From: Aquimarina agarivorans
Lineage (GTDB): Bacteria > Bacteroidota > Bacteroidia > Flavobacteriales > Flavobacteriaceae
Direction of reading: 5' to 3'
Assembly: GCF_000218485.1 (NCBI RefSeq)
Contig: NZ_AFPB01000162.1
Coordinates: forward strand, 55,688 to 119,687
Length of the DNA stretch: 64,000 nucleotides
In this document: piece by piece, positions 57,212 to 64,000 of the stretch
Layout of the letters: every line of letters starts with the position of its first letter
Numbering within the stretch: position 1 is the first letter of the stretch
Notes under the pieces: model-generated
Database searches by the model: none
What the model saw: the letters and a program-made list of their open reading frames with translations, nothing else
What the model was told of the DNA's origin: nothing
Position numbers and translations under genes: made by a program

Positions 57212-57241
57212 AACCCATCACAAACTGTTGATGGGTTTTTT
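57212..57241 (+). terminator. Terminator of the cold shock gene
   Basis: AACCCATCA / TGATGGGTT with an 8-base loop followed by TTTT. Confidence 0.88.
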
Positions 57242-57332
57242 AATGGGGTATGTTAGCGTTTTTTTATTATAGATAGTCAATAATTGTAAATAATTTTGCA
57301 TTTTGACGTCTATTTTGCTATAAATATGAACT

Positions 57333-57633
57333 ATGAAAAGTAATTTTAAAGATATAATCAATTCAAAAACCCCTGTTTTAGTTGATTTTTTTTGGAGAGA
57401 GGTGTGGCCCCTGCCAAACACTAATGCCTATTTTAAAAGAGGTTAAAGACGAACTTGGCGATGCGATAAAAATAGTTAAAATTGATATTGATAAAAATCA
57501 AGCTTTAGCTCAAAACTTTCAGGTACGTAGTGTACCCACTTTAATTTTATTTAAAGAAGGAAAAGCCCATTGGCGGAAGTCAGGAGCTTTACCTAAAAAT
57601 GCAATTATTGATGTTATTAAAACGCATGCCTAA
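57333..57633 (+). pseudogene. Thioredoxin, interrupted by a one-base insertion in a T8 run
   Basis: Translation from the ATG at 57333 reads MKSNFKDIINSKTPVLVDFFW and then leaves the thioredoxin frame at T8 57386-57393. With seven T it continues VDFFGERCGPCQTLMPILKEV, with the CGPC active site, and on through FQVRSVPTLILFKEG to a normal end (99 aa). It would be a standard thioredoxin reductant of protein disulfides. Either a homopolymer error or a real inactivation. The SDR fragment follows after 6 bases. Confidence 0.85.
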
Positions 57634-57639
57634 TTAGTA

Positions 57640-57726
57640 ATGAGTAAAATAGTTTTAATAACAGGAGCAAGTAGAGGAATTGGTTTTGCTTTGGTTAAAA
57701 AAATGCTGAAAGACAATTTTATTTGA
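57640..57726 (+). pseudogene. Truncated short-chain dehydrogenase, 5' fragment only
   Basis: 28 codons: MSKIVLITGASRGIGFALVK and a few more, ending at a TGA. The first beta-strand, the TGASRGIG cofactor motif and helix A of an SDR are intact, and then the gene stops where a ~230-aa protein should continue. The lost part and the start of the T6SS locus meet here. This is the best candidate for the left border of the accessory region. Confidence 0.8.
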
Positions 57727-57741
57727 CTATATAAAATAACC

Positions 57742-57749
57742 TATATTTG
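57742..57749 (+). promoter_or_regulatory. Candidate promoter of the tssD-toxin gene
   Basis: TATATTTG fits TAnnTTTG and lies 23 bases before the ATG. A TTTG at 57722-57725, inside the end of the SDR fragment, is 16 bases upstream, close to but shorter than the usual spacing. Confidence 0.45.
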
Positions 57750-57772
57750 GTTTAAAACTAAGCATTAACCAA

Positions 57773-59005
57773 ATGACGCACGCCTATCTTTATTTAGATG
57801 ATAAAAAATACCGGCTACTAAATTTTAACTTTAGTTTTAATCAACGTACAGGAATAAATAACAAGCCTATTGGTATAACTACAGGAGGGCAAATAAATAT
57901 TACTTTAGAAACTTCCAAAGATGTAACTATGTTTGAGTGGACTGCTCATCACAATATGCAAAAAAACGGGCGTATTGAACTCATGAGTAGGGATGGAATG
58001 CAAATTGATTTTAAATTGGAATTTGCCAATGCTTATGCTACTTCTGCTACTAATTTTTATACGGCAGACACTTCGCAACCTATGCACCACACGGTGCTAA
58101 TTACCCCGGGAATACTACGTTTTAACGGCGATAATGATATTATATTTAAACAAACCTGGGACGATGGTACTGCATTTAATGAGCAACCCAAACCAATTAG
58201 TAGTAGTAATAATACGACCCCTGAAATCAAAAGCATACAATGGGTTAACAGCGATACTGAAGAACAGAATATAAAAGAAATCGGTTACAAAGAAAACCTA
58301 AGTTTACTCGCTGCCATTGATAACCCTGAGGGCAGTAGCGTTACCATTACTTTAGAAAAAGAGGACGGTACCGAGTTTAGTGAAGGCCAAAAAGTATTAA
58401 CGTTTACCGAAATCTTAGATGATGATGGTATCGTTGAACTCACCCCAACCGAAATCAAAGAACAGTGGGAAGCCTTTAAGGCCAATGATATTGATAAATT
58501 GGTTGCCAAAGTTACTCACGCAGAGGTTAGCAAAAAAAGTAGTGCGCTAACAATAACTCCAATTCCAAAAGCTATTGTAGATTTCAGACCTTCAAAAAAT
58601 TACAATGGAGAATACGGTTTCGATTATTTAAGAGACAAAAAACAAAAGAAAGACAAACTTAATTACAAGAAAATTTTAGGCACTAATACTGAAGTTATTG
58701 ATCCTGCAACTGGACTAGAAATAAATGAATTTGAAACTTATTCTACCGATACTAAATTCAAAAGCCTAAAATGCGATCATTATAATAGTATTGAATTAGA
58801 CTGGCTTAAAGACAAAGAAGGACTTCCTTACGAATACGTGCAAAGTTGGTTAATGCTTTACCCTAACCAAAAAGCCACACTAAGTTTGCAAATAGAAACT
58901 TTGGAAAATGCTAATGAAAATGATTTTTCATTTGAGTACGACACTAATTATTTAAGTCTAAGCACCCAAACCATTCCCGCTCAAAAAAAAGGAAAAAACG
59001 TTTAG
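57773..59005 (+). CDS. tssD: Type VI secretion tube protein TssD/Hcp with C-terminal extension, N-terminal part of a toxin fusion
   Basis: 410 aa. Residues 1-130 follow the Bacteroidota TssD (Hcp) pattern: HAYLYLDDKKYRLLNFNFSFNQRTG, GGQINITLETSKDVTMFEWTAHHNMQKNGRIELMSRDG, DFKLEFANAYATSATNFY, PMHHTVLITPGILRFN. An Ig-like/stalk region (SIQWVNSDTEEQNIKEIGYKENL...) and a further domain (YEYVQSWLMLYPNQKATLSLQIETLE) follow. The frame stops at 59005 after an A8 run; with one more A it continues RLDDFITVECLKEFNTDQIIK toward the toxin ORF. So this is an Hcp-effector fusion of the T6SS subtype iii of Bacteroidota. Loaded into the tube, it would carry the toxin into neighbouring cells. No other T6SS gene is in the window. 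Confidence 0.82.
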   Translation: MTHAYLYLDDKKYRLLNFNFSFNQRTGINNKPIGITTGGQINITLETSKDVTMFEWTAHHNMQKNGRIELMSRDGMQIDFKLEFANAYATSATNFYTADTSQPMHHTVLITPGILRFNGDNDIIFKQTWDDGTAFNEQPKPISSSNNTTPEIKSIQWVNSDTEEQNIKEIGYKENLSLLAAIDNPEGSSVTITLEKEDGTEFSEGQKVLTFTEILDDDGIVELTPTEIKEQWEAFKANDIDKLVAKVTHAEVSKKSSALTITPIPKAIVDFRPSKNYNGEYGFDYLRDKKQKKDKLNYKKILGTNTEVIDPATGLEINEFETYSTDTKFKSLKCDHYNSIELDWLKDKEGLPYEYVQSWLMLYPNQKATLSLQIETLENANENDFSFEYDTNYLSLSTQTIPAQKKGKNV

Positions 59006-59813
59006 ATGATTTTATTACGGTAGAGTGCTTAAAAGAATTTAATACCGATCAAATTATAAAGTAATCTATAAAGAAAGGCAGCTAGGGCAATTGAATATAC
59101 TAGCCAACGCCAAAACAAAACGTAAAATTGCGAAGGTGGTTTTTGTAAAAGTTAAAACAAACCTTAAAGAAACAGGCAAAGGAAAAAAGGGAACCACTAA
59201 AAATAGAAGTAGCATTTGTGAAGATGAAGTACTTAATAAATTTTTAAAACAAGGCTATATTAGTTTAGAAAATGACGAAGTAGAATTTGACCTAACGCAA
59301 CTAGACCCAAAAACCAATAAACCTAAATATTCTGATTTTAATAAAAATTTTTCTTTTAAGGATACTAGAGACCCTCAGCAAACAAAAATATTAAACAAAT
59401 TTCACAACTCCGCCAATCAATCTTTAGTTGGTTTTGTAGAAACTGAATTTAACAAAGCACATCCAAAATATGCTAATCACTTTAAAGTATTCTTTTTTGG
59501 AGACCGTGGTGGTAAAAAGAATAAAAAAACTGGCAAAATTAAAGGTTTGGGCGGCTATGCTAAAGGCTTTAAAAAACAATCTGTAGTCGCTTTTTCAAGT
59601 AAAAGCGAGGCAACTGTAACCCATGAGTTATTACATGCCATAGGGCTCAGACATACTTTTGATGGTAAAGCAACCTATCAGTACAAAAAGGGAGCGACCT
59701 ATAATATTATGGATTACTCGCATTTGTCTAAATATGGTAGGAAAAACCGAAATCATATTTGGCTTTGGCAAATGAAACAACTATGGGAAAACAAAAACCT
59801 AAAACCCGAATAG
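59006..59813 (+). CDS. Zincin metallopeptidase toxin domain of the TssD fusion (separated by two frameshifts)
   Basis: An open frame from a TTG at 59091 encodes 240 aa. Upstream, 59006-59060 is open in a third frame (RLDDFITVECLKEFNTDQIIK) that links to the TssD part; adding one base near 58983-58998 and one A near 59058-59060 fuses everything into one protein of about 680 aa. Toxin features: zinc motif HELLHAIGLRH and the Met-turn NIMDYS in a C-terminal domain with many Lys and Gly (GGYAKGFKKQSVVAFSSKSEAT). Likely a protease that attacks the target cell. The immunity lipoprotein follows at once. Confidence 0.75.
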
Positions 59814-60220
59814 TATGAAATATTTATTTATTTATTTATATATAATAGTAAGTTTTACCGACTGCAAAGCACAGAAAAAAAATAATATGAAAACTTTTGA
59901 TATAGAGTCTTTTAATAAACATAAGGACCATTTAAACAATTATAGTTTTAAAAACAATAATGGTGATTTAATTCAGCAAGATAGATGGCAATTTGGTTTT
60001 GAAGAAATCGTCACAAAAAAAGAGAATTTAATTAGCACATATTATAAATTTTACGAAAATGGACAGCTAAAATTACAAGGTGACTTCTATCCTAATGATT
60101 TTGAAAAAGGTATTTGGAAAGAATACGATGAGCAAGGGAATTTAATTGAAGAAACGGATTATGATGCTCCTTATAAATTTACATGGGAAGATATTTTAAA
60201 ATTAATTGAAAAACGGGGTA
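59394..60220 (+). repeat. Direct repeat, copy 1 (toxin C-domain plus immunity gene 5' part)
   Basis: Near-identical to 61631-62446, from AACAAAT-TCACAA through the toxin stop and the first ~130 codons of the immunity gene. Divergence is low in the toxin domain and higher in the immunity gene. Confidence 0.8.
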
Positions 60221-60411
60221 TCGATATGACTCATGAGAATTTTGAAATTGGCAGAAATATAGTAGATAACCGTCCAGTATGGGGAATCATATATGGAAAA
60301 GAAGAATCCGATAAATTAGGAATTATAGGTATTTACGGCGATACAGGAGAAATTTTTCAAGAATCAGAAAAAGATGGTTCTGAAGGCGGCTCATATGATG
60401 ATGAGGATTAA
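59815..60411 (+). CDS. Lipoprotein, probable immunity protein of the TssD-zincin effector
   Basis: 198 aa. Lipoprotein signal MKYLFIYLYIIVSFTDCKAQ with Cys in the lipobox. The body holds MORN/YwqK-like segments (KFYENGQLKLQGDFYPNDFEKGIWKEYDEQGNLIEETDYDAPYKFTWEDIL) and an acidic C-terminus EGGSYDDED. It starts 2 bases after the toxin stop, the usual place for a cognate immunity gene, and periplasmic lipoprotein placement suits protection against an incoming effector. Two degenerate relatives lie downstream. Function is inferred from position and repetition. Confidence 0.7.
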   Translation: MKYLFIYLYIIVSFTDCKAQKKNNMKTFDIESFNKHKDHLNNYSFKNNNGDLIQQDRWQFGFEEIVTKKENLISTYYKFYENGQLKLQGDFYPNDFEKGIWKEYDEQGNLIEETDYDAPYKFTWEDILKLIEKRGIDMTHENFEIGRNIVDNRPVWGIIYGKEESDKLGIIGIYGDTGEIFQESEKDGSEGGSYDDED

Positions 60412-60422
60412 AATTAAGACAA

Positions 60423-61274
60423 ATGGATTCAATAAAGTTTCACTTCCTAATTACTATTTTTTGCTTATTTTTCTATTTAAATGTTTATAGTCAACAAAAT
60501 GAGTTTATTGGTTTGTGGAGATCTCAATATGAAGAATGGAGCTATGACGTTGAAAATGGTGATTGTTGTGGTATTTATGATATACCATTACAAAAGGCAA
60601 CATTTATGAAAGTTACAAAAGATTCTATCTTTTATTTAAAAAATAACAAGATTGTAGATAAAGCAGCGTATATAATACAAAACGATAAAAAAAATCAAAT
60701 ACTAGAATCTAACATTGGTAATTATAGTTTTTTTAGAGGAGGAATTGAATCCTCAGGAAGAGGACTTTGCGATGATTGGATACACTACAGAAAAGTCATA
60801 GATTTTGAAAAAAAACCAGATGTCAAAAAAGATTTGCTCAATGAAATAGATGACGACATTTATAATCAAATTATTTCTAATTATTTAAGTACAGGAAATC
60901 TTATCACTTACACAAATCATTCAGAAGGGTACTCTAAAACTATATTAGAATACCCATCTCTTATAACGAAATATTCTTATTTTGATAATAATAATCAACT
61001 TCAATTTGAATTAGTTATGGATGATAGCCTTTTAAGGGCTAATTCAATAAAACTTGATGAGAACATAAATAACAGAAAAGTCATAAGTAGATTAAACAGA
61101 GTTTTCAAAGCTAAAAAAATTCATTTTAGCGAACCTAGTTTTGAATTTATTACAAAGACTATAAAAAATAAGTCTTGTTGGTTAATTAGCTGGTATGATT
61201 TTAAAAAACAAACAAAAAAGACGATTTACTTACAAAAAGAAAATGGTAAAATTCTAAAGGGAAATATCAAGTAG
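60423..61274 (+). CDS. Exported protein of unknown function in the effector locus
   Basis: 283 aa. Signal peptide MDSIKFHFLITIFCLFFYLNVYSQ. A lipocalin-like start (FIGLWRSQYEEWSYDV) with a CC pair (GDCCGIYD) and later Cys (GLCDDWIHY); Lys/Asn-rich. It is 12 bases after the immunity lipoprotein gene, on the same strand. It is unlike the TssD fusion or the immunity family. It could be a second immunity protein or an accessory envelope protein. Confidence 0.5.
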   Translation: MDSIKFHFLITIFCLFFYLNVYSQQNEFIGLWRSQYEEWSYDVENGDCCGIYDIPLQKATFMKVTKDSIFYLKNNKIVDKAAYIIQNDKKNQILESNIGNYSFFRGGIESSGRGLCDDWIHYRKVIDFEKKPDVKKDLLNEIDDDIYNQIISNYLSTGNLITYTNHSEGYSKTILEYPSLITKYSYFDNNNQLQFELVMDDSLLRANSIKLDENINNRKVISRLNRVFKAKKIHFSEPSFEFITKTIKNKSCWLISWYDFKKQTKKTIYLQKENGKILKGNIK

Positions 61275-61282
61275 AAAAGTTT

Positions 61283-61625
61283 TCTCAAATTTTCTCAAAA
61301 AGAGTAGCGAAATAATACGATGAAGAAGGATATTTAATTAAAAAAACTGATTATGACGCCCCCTATAAATTTACATGGGAAGATGTTTTAAAGTTTATTA
61401 AAAGAGCGTGAGATTGATATGAATTATGAAAAATTTAGAATATCAAGAAACTTTAATTATGGTAAAGAGGAATCAAATAGAAATGAGGAATTCTGGTCAA
61501 TTACTCACGGACTAAAAGAAAAACATGTGCTTGATATAATCATTGTAGATGGTATCAATGGAAATACTTTAGATGAGTATGAAGAAAATTATCCAGAAGG
61601 CGGCTCATATGATGATGAGGATTAA
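61283..61625 (+). pseudogene. Decayed immunity gene fragment (second family member)
   Basis: Similar to the second half of the immunity gene at 59815: FSQIFSKRVAK-stop-YDEEGYLIKKTDYDAPYKFTWEDVLKFIK, then a one-base frameshift at A4 61400-61403, then EREIDMNYEKFRISRNF and a 68-aa frame ending EGGSYDDED. The last 29 bases are identical to those of the first immunity gene. No start codon or signal peptide remains. An internal in-frame TAA replaces GAA in KEYDE. Confidence 0.75.
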
Positions 61626-61630
61626 TTTCA

Positions 61631-62446
61631 AACAAATATCACAATTCCGCCAATCAATCTTTAGTTGGTTTTGTAGAAACTGAATTTAACAAAGCGCATC
61701 CTAACTATATAAATCACTTTAAAGTATTCTTTTTTGGAGACCGTGGCGGCAAAAAGAATAAAAAAACTGGCAAAATTAAAGGTTTGGGCGGCTATGCTAA
61801 AGGCTTTAAAAAACAATCTGTAGTTGCTTTTTCTGGTAAAAGCGAGGCAACTGTAACCCATGAATTATTACATGCCATAGGGCTCAGACATACTTTTGAT
61901 GATAAAGCAACCTATCAGTACAAAAAGGGAGCGACCTACAATATTATGGATTACTCGCATTTGTCTAAGTATGGTAGGAAAAATCGAAATCATATTTGGC
62001 TTTGGCAAATGAAGCAACTGTGGGAAAACACAAATCTTAAACCTGAGTAACATGAAGAGTCTATTTATTTACTTATTTATAATAGTAACTATAAGCAATT
62101 GTAAAGTACAAAAAAAACGAGATGAAAATATTTGATATTGAAAACTTCAATAAAAAGATTATAGGAAGAGAATATGAATTTATTGATAAAGATAGCTCAA
62201 TAGTAATTCAAAAAGAACGTCAATTAGAATATAAGGAAATAGTACAACCTAGAAATTCTTTTTTTCAAACAATAAATAAATATTATAAATCAGGTTTATT
62301 AAAAGCTACTTACCAATTTTATCCAAATCAATTCTTGAAAGGGGTAAGAAAAGAATACGATGAACAAGGAAATTTAATTAAAGAAATGGATTATGATGCC
62401 CCTTATAAATTTACATGGGAAGATATTTTAAAATTAATTGAAAAAA
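61631..62446 (+). repeat. Direct repeat, copy 2
   Basis: Second copy of 59394-60220. It lacks the TssD part and is followed by the 3' end of an inverted gene. The two copies could recombine and delete or amplify the DNA between them. Confidence 0.8.
61640..62050 (+). pseudogene. Orphan zincin toxin cassette (C-terminal domain only)
   Basis: Copy of the toxin C-domain without the TssD head or its linker: SLVGFVETEFNKAHPNYINHFKVFFFGDRGGKKNKK... HELLHAIGLRH ... NIMDYS. It is nearly identical to the effector at 59394-59813, with a few substitutions (S to G, G to D, K to T). The longest frame with a start codon is 61784-62050. It is not expressed as a T6SS cargo but could exchange with the active toxin by recombination. 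Confidence 0.8.
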
Positions 62447-62469
62447 TATCAATATCAAATGTGTTATAG
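62052..62469 (+). pseudogene. Truncated, frameshifted second immunity gene
   Basis: Lipoprotein signal MKSLFIYLFIIVTISNCKVQKK from ATG 62052 (1 base after the orphan toxin). The frame breaks at A8 62110-62117 (one A fewer would give KVQKNEMKIFDIENF), and the rest is open from 62122: MKIFDIENFNK...KFTWEDILKLIEK, where similarity with the 59815 gene ends at about 62446. The remaining 70 residues are missing. The 3' end of an opposite-strand gene overlaps it. Confidence 0.75.
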
Positions 62470-63248
62470 GTTTTTATAAATTCAGATTTTTTAAATATTA
62501 ATTCATTTTTAATGATGTTTATATTAATACTATTGTCAATAATTATAGGCCAAAATATAGTTTTAATAACATGTTCATCTATATCATTGAATTCGTATTT
62601 ATTAGCTAACTCTTGATGATTTGTTTTATTAATTTTAAAGATTAAACTTCTTAGATTCTTATTAGAGGGTTTGAAGTCTTTATTGTTTGTATTTGATTCG
62701 TTTATATTTAGTTGTTTGTTGATTGGATTTTTCTCTTTATCTAATCCAAGTGGGTAAAACTTATTATCTTTAGATTGTCCTATATTTTCTTTTTTAATAA
62801 TGAATTCACCAAAATAATTACCTAAGATGTTATATTTTGAATTATCAATATTGGATATTTTAATTTCTAAGTTTCTACTTAGATAGTTTCTTATTTCATC
62901 ACAAATTTGTTGTGTACCATGTCTAAAATTTAAAAATGCTTTTTCATTTTCCGTTAAATTATTATTATCTATTTCTTCTACGTAATTATTTAATACAGAT
63001 TTTATTCGGGAAAAACCATTTACATAAAAATCAATTAAGTAAGCCTTCGTTTTTATGTCATCATTAGATATTTCTAGAAGGTTTTGTCTCCATTGGCTAT
63101 TATATTTAGAATATATCTTATGTAATTTTCTGTTTAAACCTTGAATTTTTTCTTTGTCAAAATCTTGATTATTCTTAAAAATTTTAAGGTATTCATGGAG
63201 CATTTTATTATAAATGTTTAAGTATTTATTTACGTGCTTATTTTCCAT
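62403..63248 (-). CDS. Unidentified gene downstream of the integrase
   Basis: 281 aa, no signal peptide. Mostly helical, rich in N, K, I and E (KYLNIYNKMLHEYLKIFKNNQDFDKEKIQGL; FRHGTQQICDEIRNYLSRNLEIKI). Its ATG overlaps the integrase stop (TAATG), so it is translationally coupled to it. The last ~20 codons overlap the truncated immunity gene in antisense, which suggests that the original 3' end was lost or changed when the DNA joined here. I do not recognise the family. Confidence 0.55.
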   Translation of the reverse strand: MENKHVNKYLNIYNKMLHEYLKIFKNNQDFDKEKIQGLNRKLHKIYSKYNSQWRQNLLEISNDDIKTKAYLIDFYVNGFSRIKSVLNNYVEEIDNNNLTENEKAFLNFRHGTQQICDEIRNYLSRNLEIKISNIDNSKYNILGNYFGEFIIKKENIGQSKDNKFYPLGLDKEKNPINKQLNINESNTNNKDFKPSNKNLRSLIFKINKTNHQELANKYEFNDIDEHVIKTIFWPIIIDNSININIIKNELIFKKSEFIKTYNTFDIDIFSINFKISSHVNL

Positions 63249-64000
63249 TACTTAAAATCAATATTAATCTTGTTAGTGGCTTTACGCTTAGTTTCATCAA
63301 CTATTTTGGCATAAATCTGAGTTGTTTTTAATTCTTTATGTCCAAGCATTTTGGAAACCGTATAAATATCTGTTCCTGCTTCTAATAGTAACGTAGCGTA
63401 TGTATGTCTAAAACAATGAAAAGTTAAATGCTTTTGAACACTTGCATTGATAGCCCATTTTAAAAGTTGACCATTTTGATGTGCAGAATAATATAAACCT
63501 TCAAATACTTCTTGTGTTGGTTCTTTACGTTCTCCCATTAAAATATAAGCCTGTTCGGGAATAGGCAGGTATTCAATTTTCTTGGTTTTCTTTTGAGTAA
63601 AGTCAATTCGATAACCAAAATCTTCATTGTAGATTACTTCGCTCCAAGTCAATTTTTTAATATCCGAAAACCTTAATCCAGTGAGTGCGGAAAATAAAGA
63701 TGCCCTTTTCAGTAATGGATTCGGGCATTCTGTATTAGCTAAACTATTTAGTTCTTCTTTAGTTAAAAATACTCTATTCGTTTCAGCCTCTTCAATCCCT
63801 TTTACTTTTCGGTTTATATCTTGTTGTAATAATTCATCTTCAAAGGCTTGTTTCAGTACTGCTTTAAATTTGTTAAAGTAACTAAGAGCTGTGTTTTGGG
63901 AAAGTTTTTTGTTTTTGCTTCTTTTGCTATTAGTGGATAGTAAGTAGTCTTTATAATCATTGCAAAAAGGAACTGTAAGCTCAATAAATTTTAAACTCCT
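63248..64000 (-). CDS. Tyrosine recombinase / integrase, 5' end beyond the window
   Basis: 251 codons visible, open from the right edge. A core-binding domain (NTALSYFNKFKAVLKQAFEDELL) is followed by the catalytic domain with all key residues: R in ALTGLRFSDIKKL, HCFRH (His-x-x-Arg), GHKELKTTQIYAKI with the second His and the nucleophile Tyr. Typical of Bacteroidota mobile-element integrases. It lies at the right end of the accessory region and points left. An attachment site was not identified. Confidence 0.92.
   Translation of the reverse strand, partial: RSLKFIELTVPFCNDYKDYLLSTNSKRSKNKKLSQNTALSYFNKFKAVLKQAFEDELLQQDINRKVKGIEEAETNRVFLTKEELNSLANTECPNPLLKRASLFSALTGLRFSDIKKLTWSEVIYNEDFGYRIDFTQKKTKKIEYLPIPEQAYILMGERKEPTQEVFEGLYYSAHQNGQLLKWAINASVQKHLTFHCFRHTYATLLLEAGTDIYTVSKMLGHKELKTTQIYAKIVDETKRKATNKINIDFK

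Noticed and set aside
1..64000. CRISPR arrays, tRNA and rRNA genes
   Set aside because: No regularly spaced repeats, cloverleaf-like segments or rRNA-like conserved stretches were seen by eye.

Overview
The window looks like a marine-type member of the Flavobacteriaceae (Bacteroidota). The DNA is AT-rich. Several large exported proteins end in type IX secretion (T9SS) type A sorting domains. Start regions carry A-rich leaders rather than strong Shine-Dalgarno sites, and several intergenic regions hold the Bacteroidota -7 promoter element TAnnTTTG. Flavobacterial gene neighbours are recognisable (DUF4834-yfhO-glycosyltransferase-flippase; HsdR_N protein divergent from holA; menA-menC; pyrR-pyrB-rnz; ppk-ppx). 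No rRNA, tRNA or CRISPR array was seen.

Layout. 1-2.7 kb: photolyase, SDR and SRPBCC genes. 2.8-12.1 kb (minus strand): two paralogous T9SS zinc metalloproteases, one broken, then an aquaporin, a GNAT-like protein and a beta-barrel protein with a long Lys/Glu tail. 12.2-17.7 kb (plus): a surface polysaccharide set (DUF4834, YfhO, a frameshifted glycosyltransferase, a flippase). 17.8-21.2 kb: a Tyr/Arg-rich exported protein and a polysaccharide-lyase-like/ricin/T9SS protein. 21.5-25.6 kb: ettA, fdhD, a SPOR protein, trmH. 25.8-27.5 kb: umuC-umuD in reversed order behind a perfect inverted repeat. 27.5-33.5 kb: a complete Nit1C nitrilase cluster (Sll0783-like protein, nitrilase, radical SAM, N-acetyltransferase, AIR-synthase-like, MSMEG_0570-like, flavin oxidoreductase) with a divergent AraC regulator. 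35.1-37.4 kb: a large AA10 LPMO with PKD and repeated modules. 38-42.4 kb: SCO1, YwqK-like, OmpA, GT2, GNAT and HsdR_N proteins. 42.5-57.6 kb (plus): housekeeping genes (holA, menA, menC, CPBP protease, menE, pyrR, pyrB, rnz, pdxH, sixA, ppk, ppx, an outer-membrane beta-barrel, hisIE, csp, thioredoxin).

From about 57.73 kb to the right edge is an accessory region. A short-chain dehydrogenase gene stops after 28 codons. Next come a type VI secretion tube protein (TssD/Hcp of Bacteroidota) carrying a C-terminal extension and a zincin toxin domain, a lipoprotein that is the likely immunity protein, an unknown exported protein, a decayed immunity fragment, a second orphan copy of the toxin domain, and a truncated second immunity gene. 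Last are an unknown gene and a tyrosine recombinase that runs off the window. I read this as a T6SS 'evolved Hcp' effector locus with displaced toxin-immunity cassettes, and it is the most interesting part of the window.

A second theme is the number of single-base frameshifts, mostly in A/T runs. They affect the 2.8 kb metalloprotease, the glycosyltransferase, fdhD, the Nit1C acetyltransferase, the thioredoxin, the TssD-toxin fusion and two immunity copies. Several are genes expected to be functional, so homopolymer sequencing error, transcriptional slippage and real decay all have to be considered.
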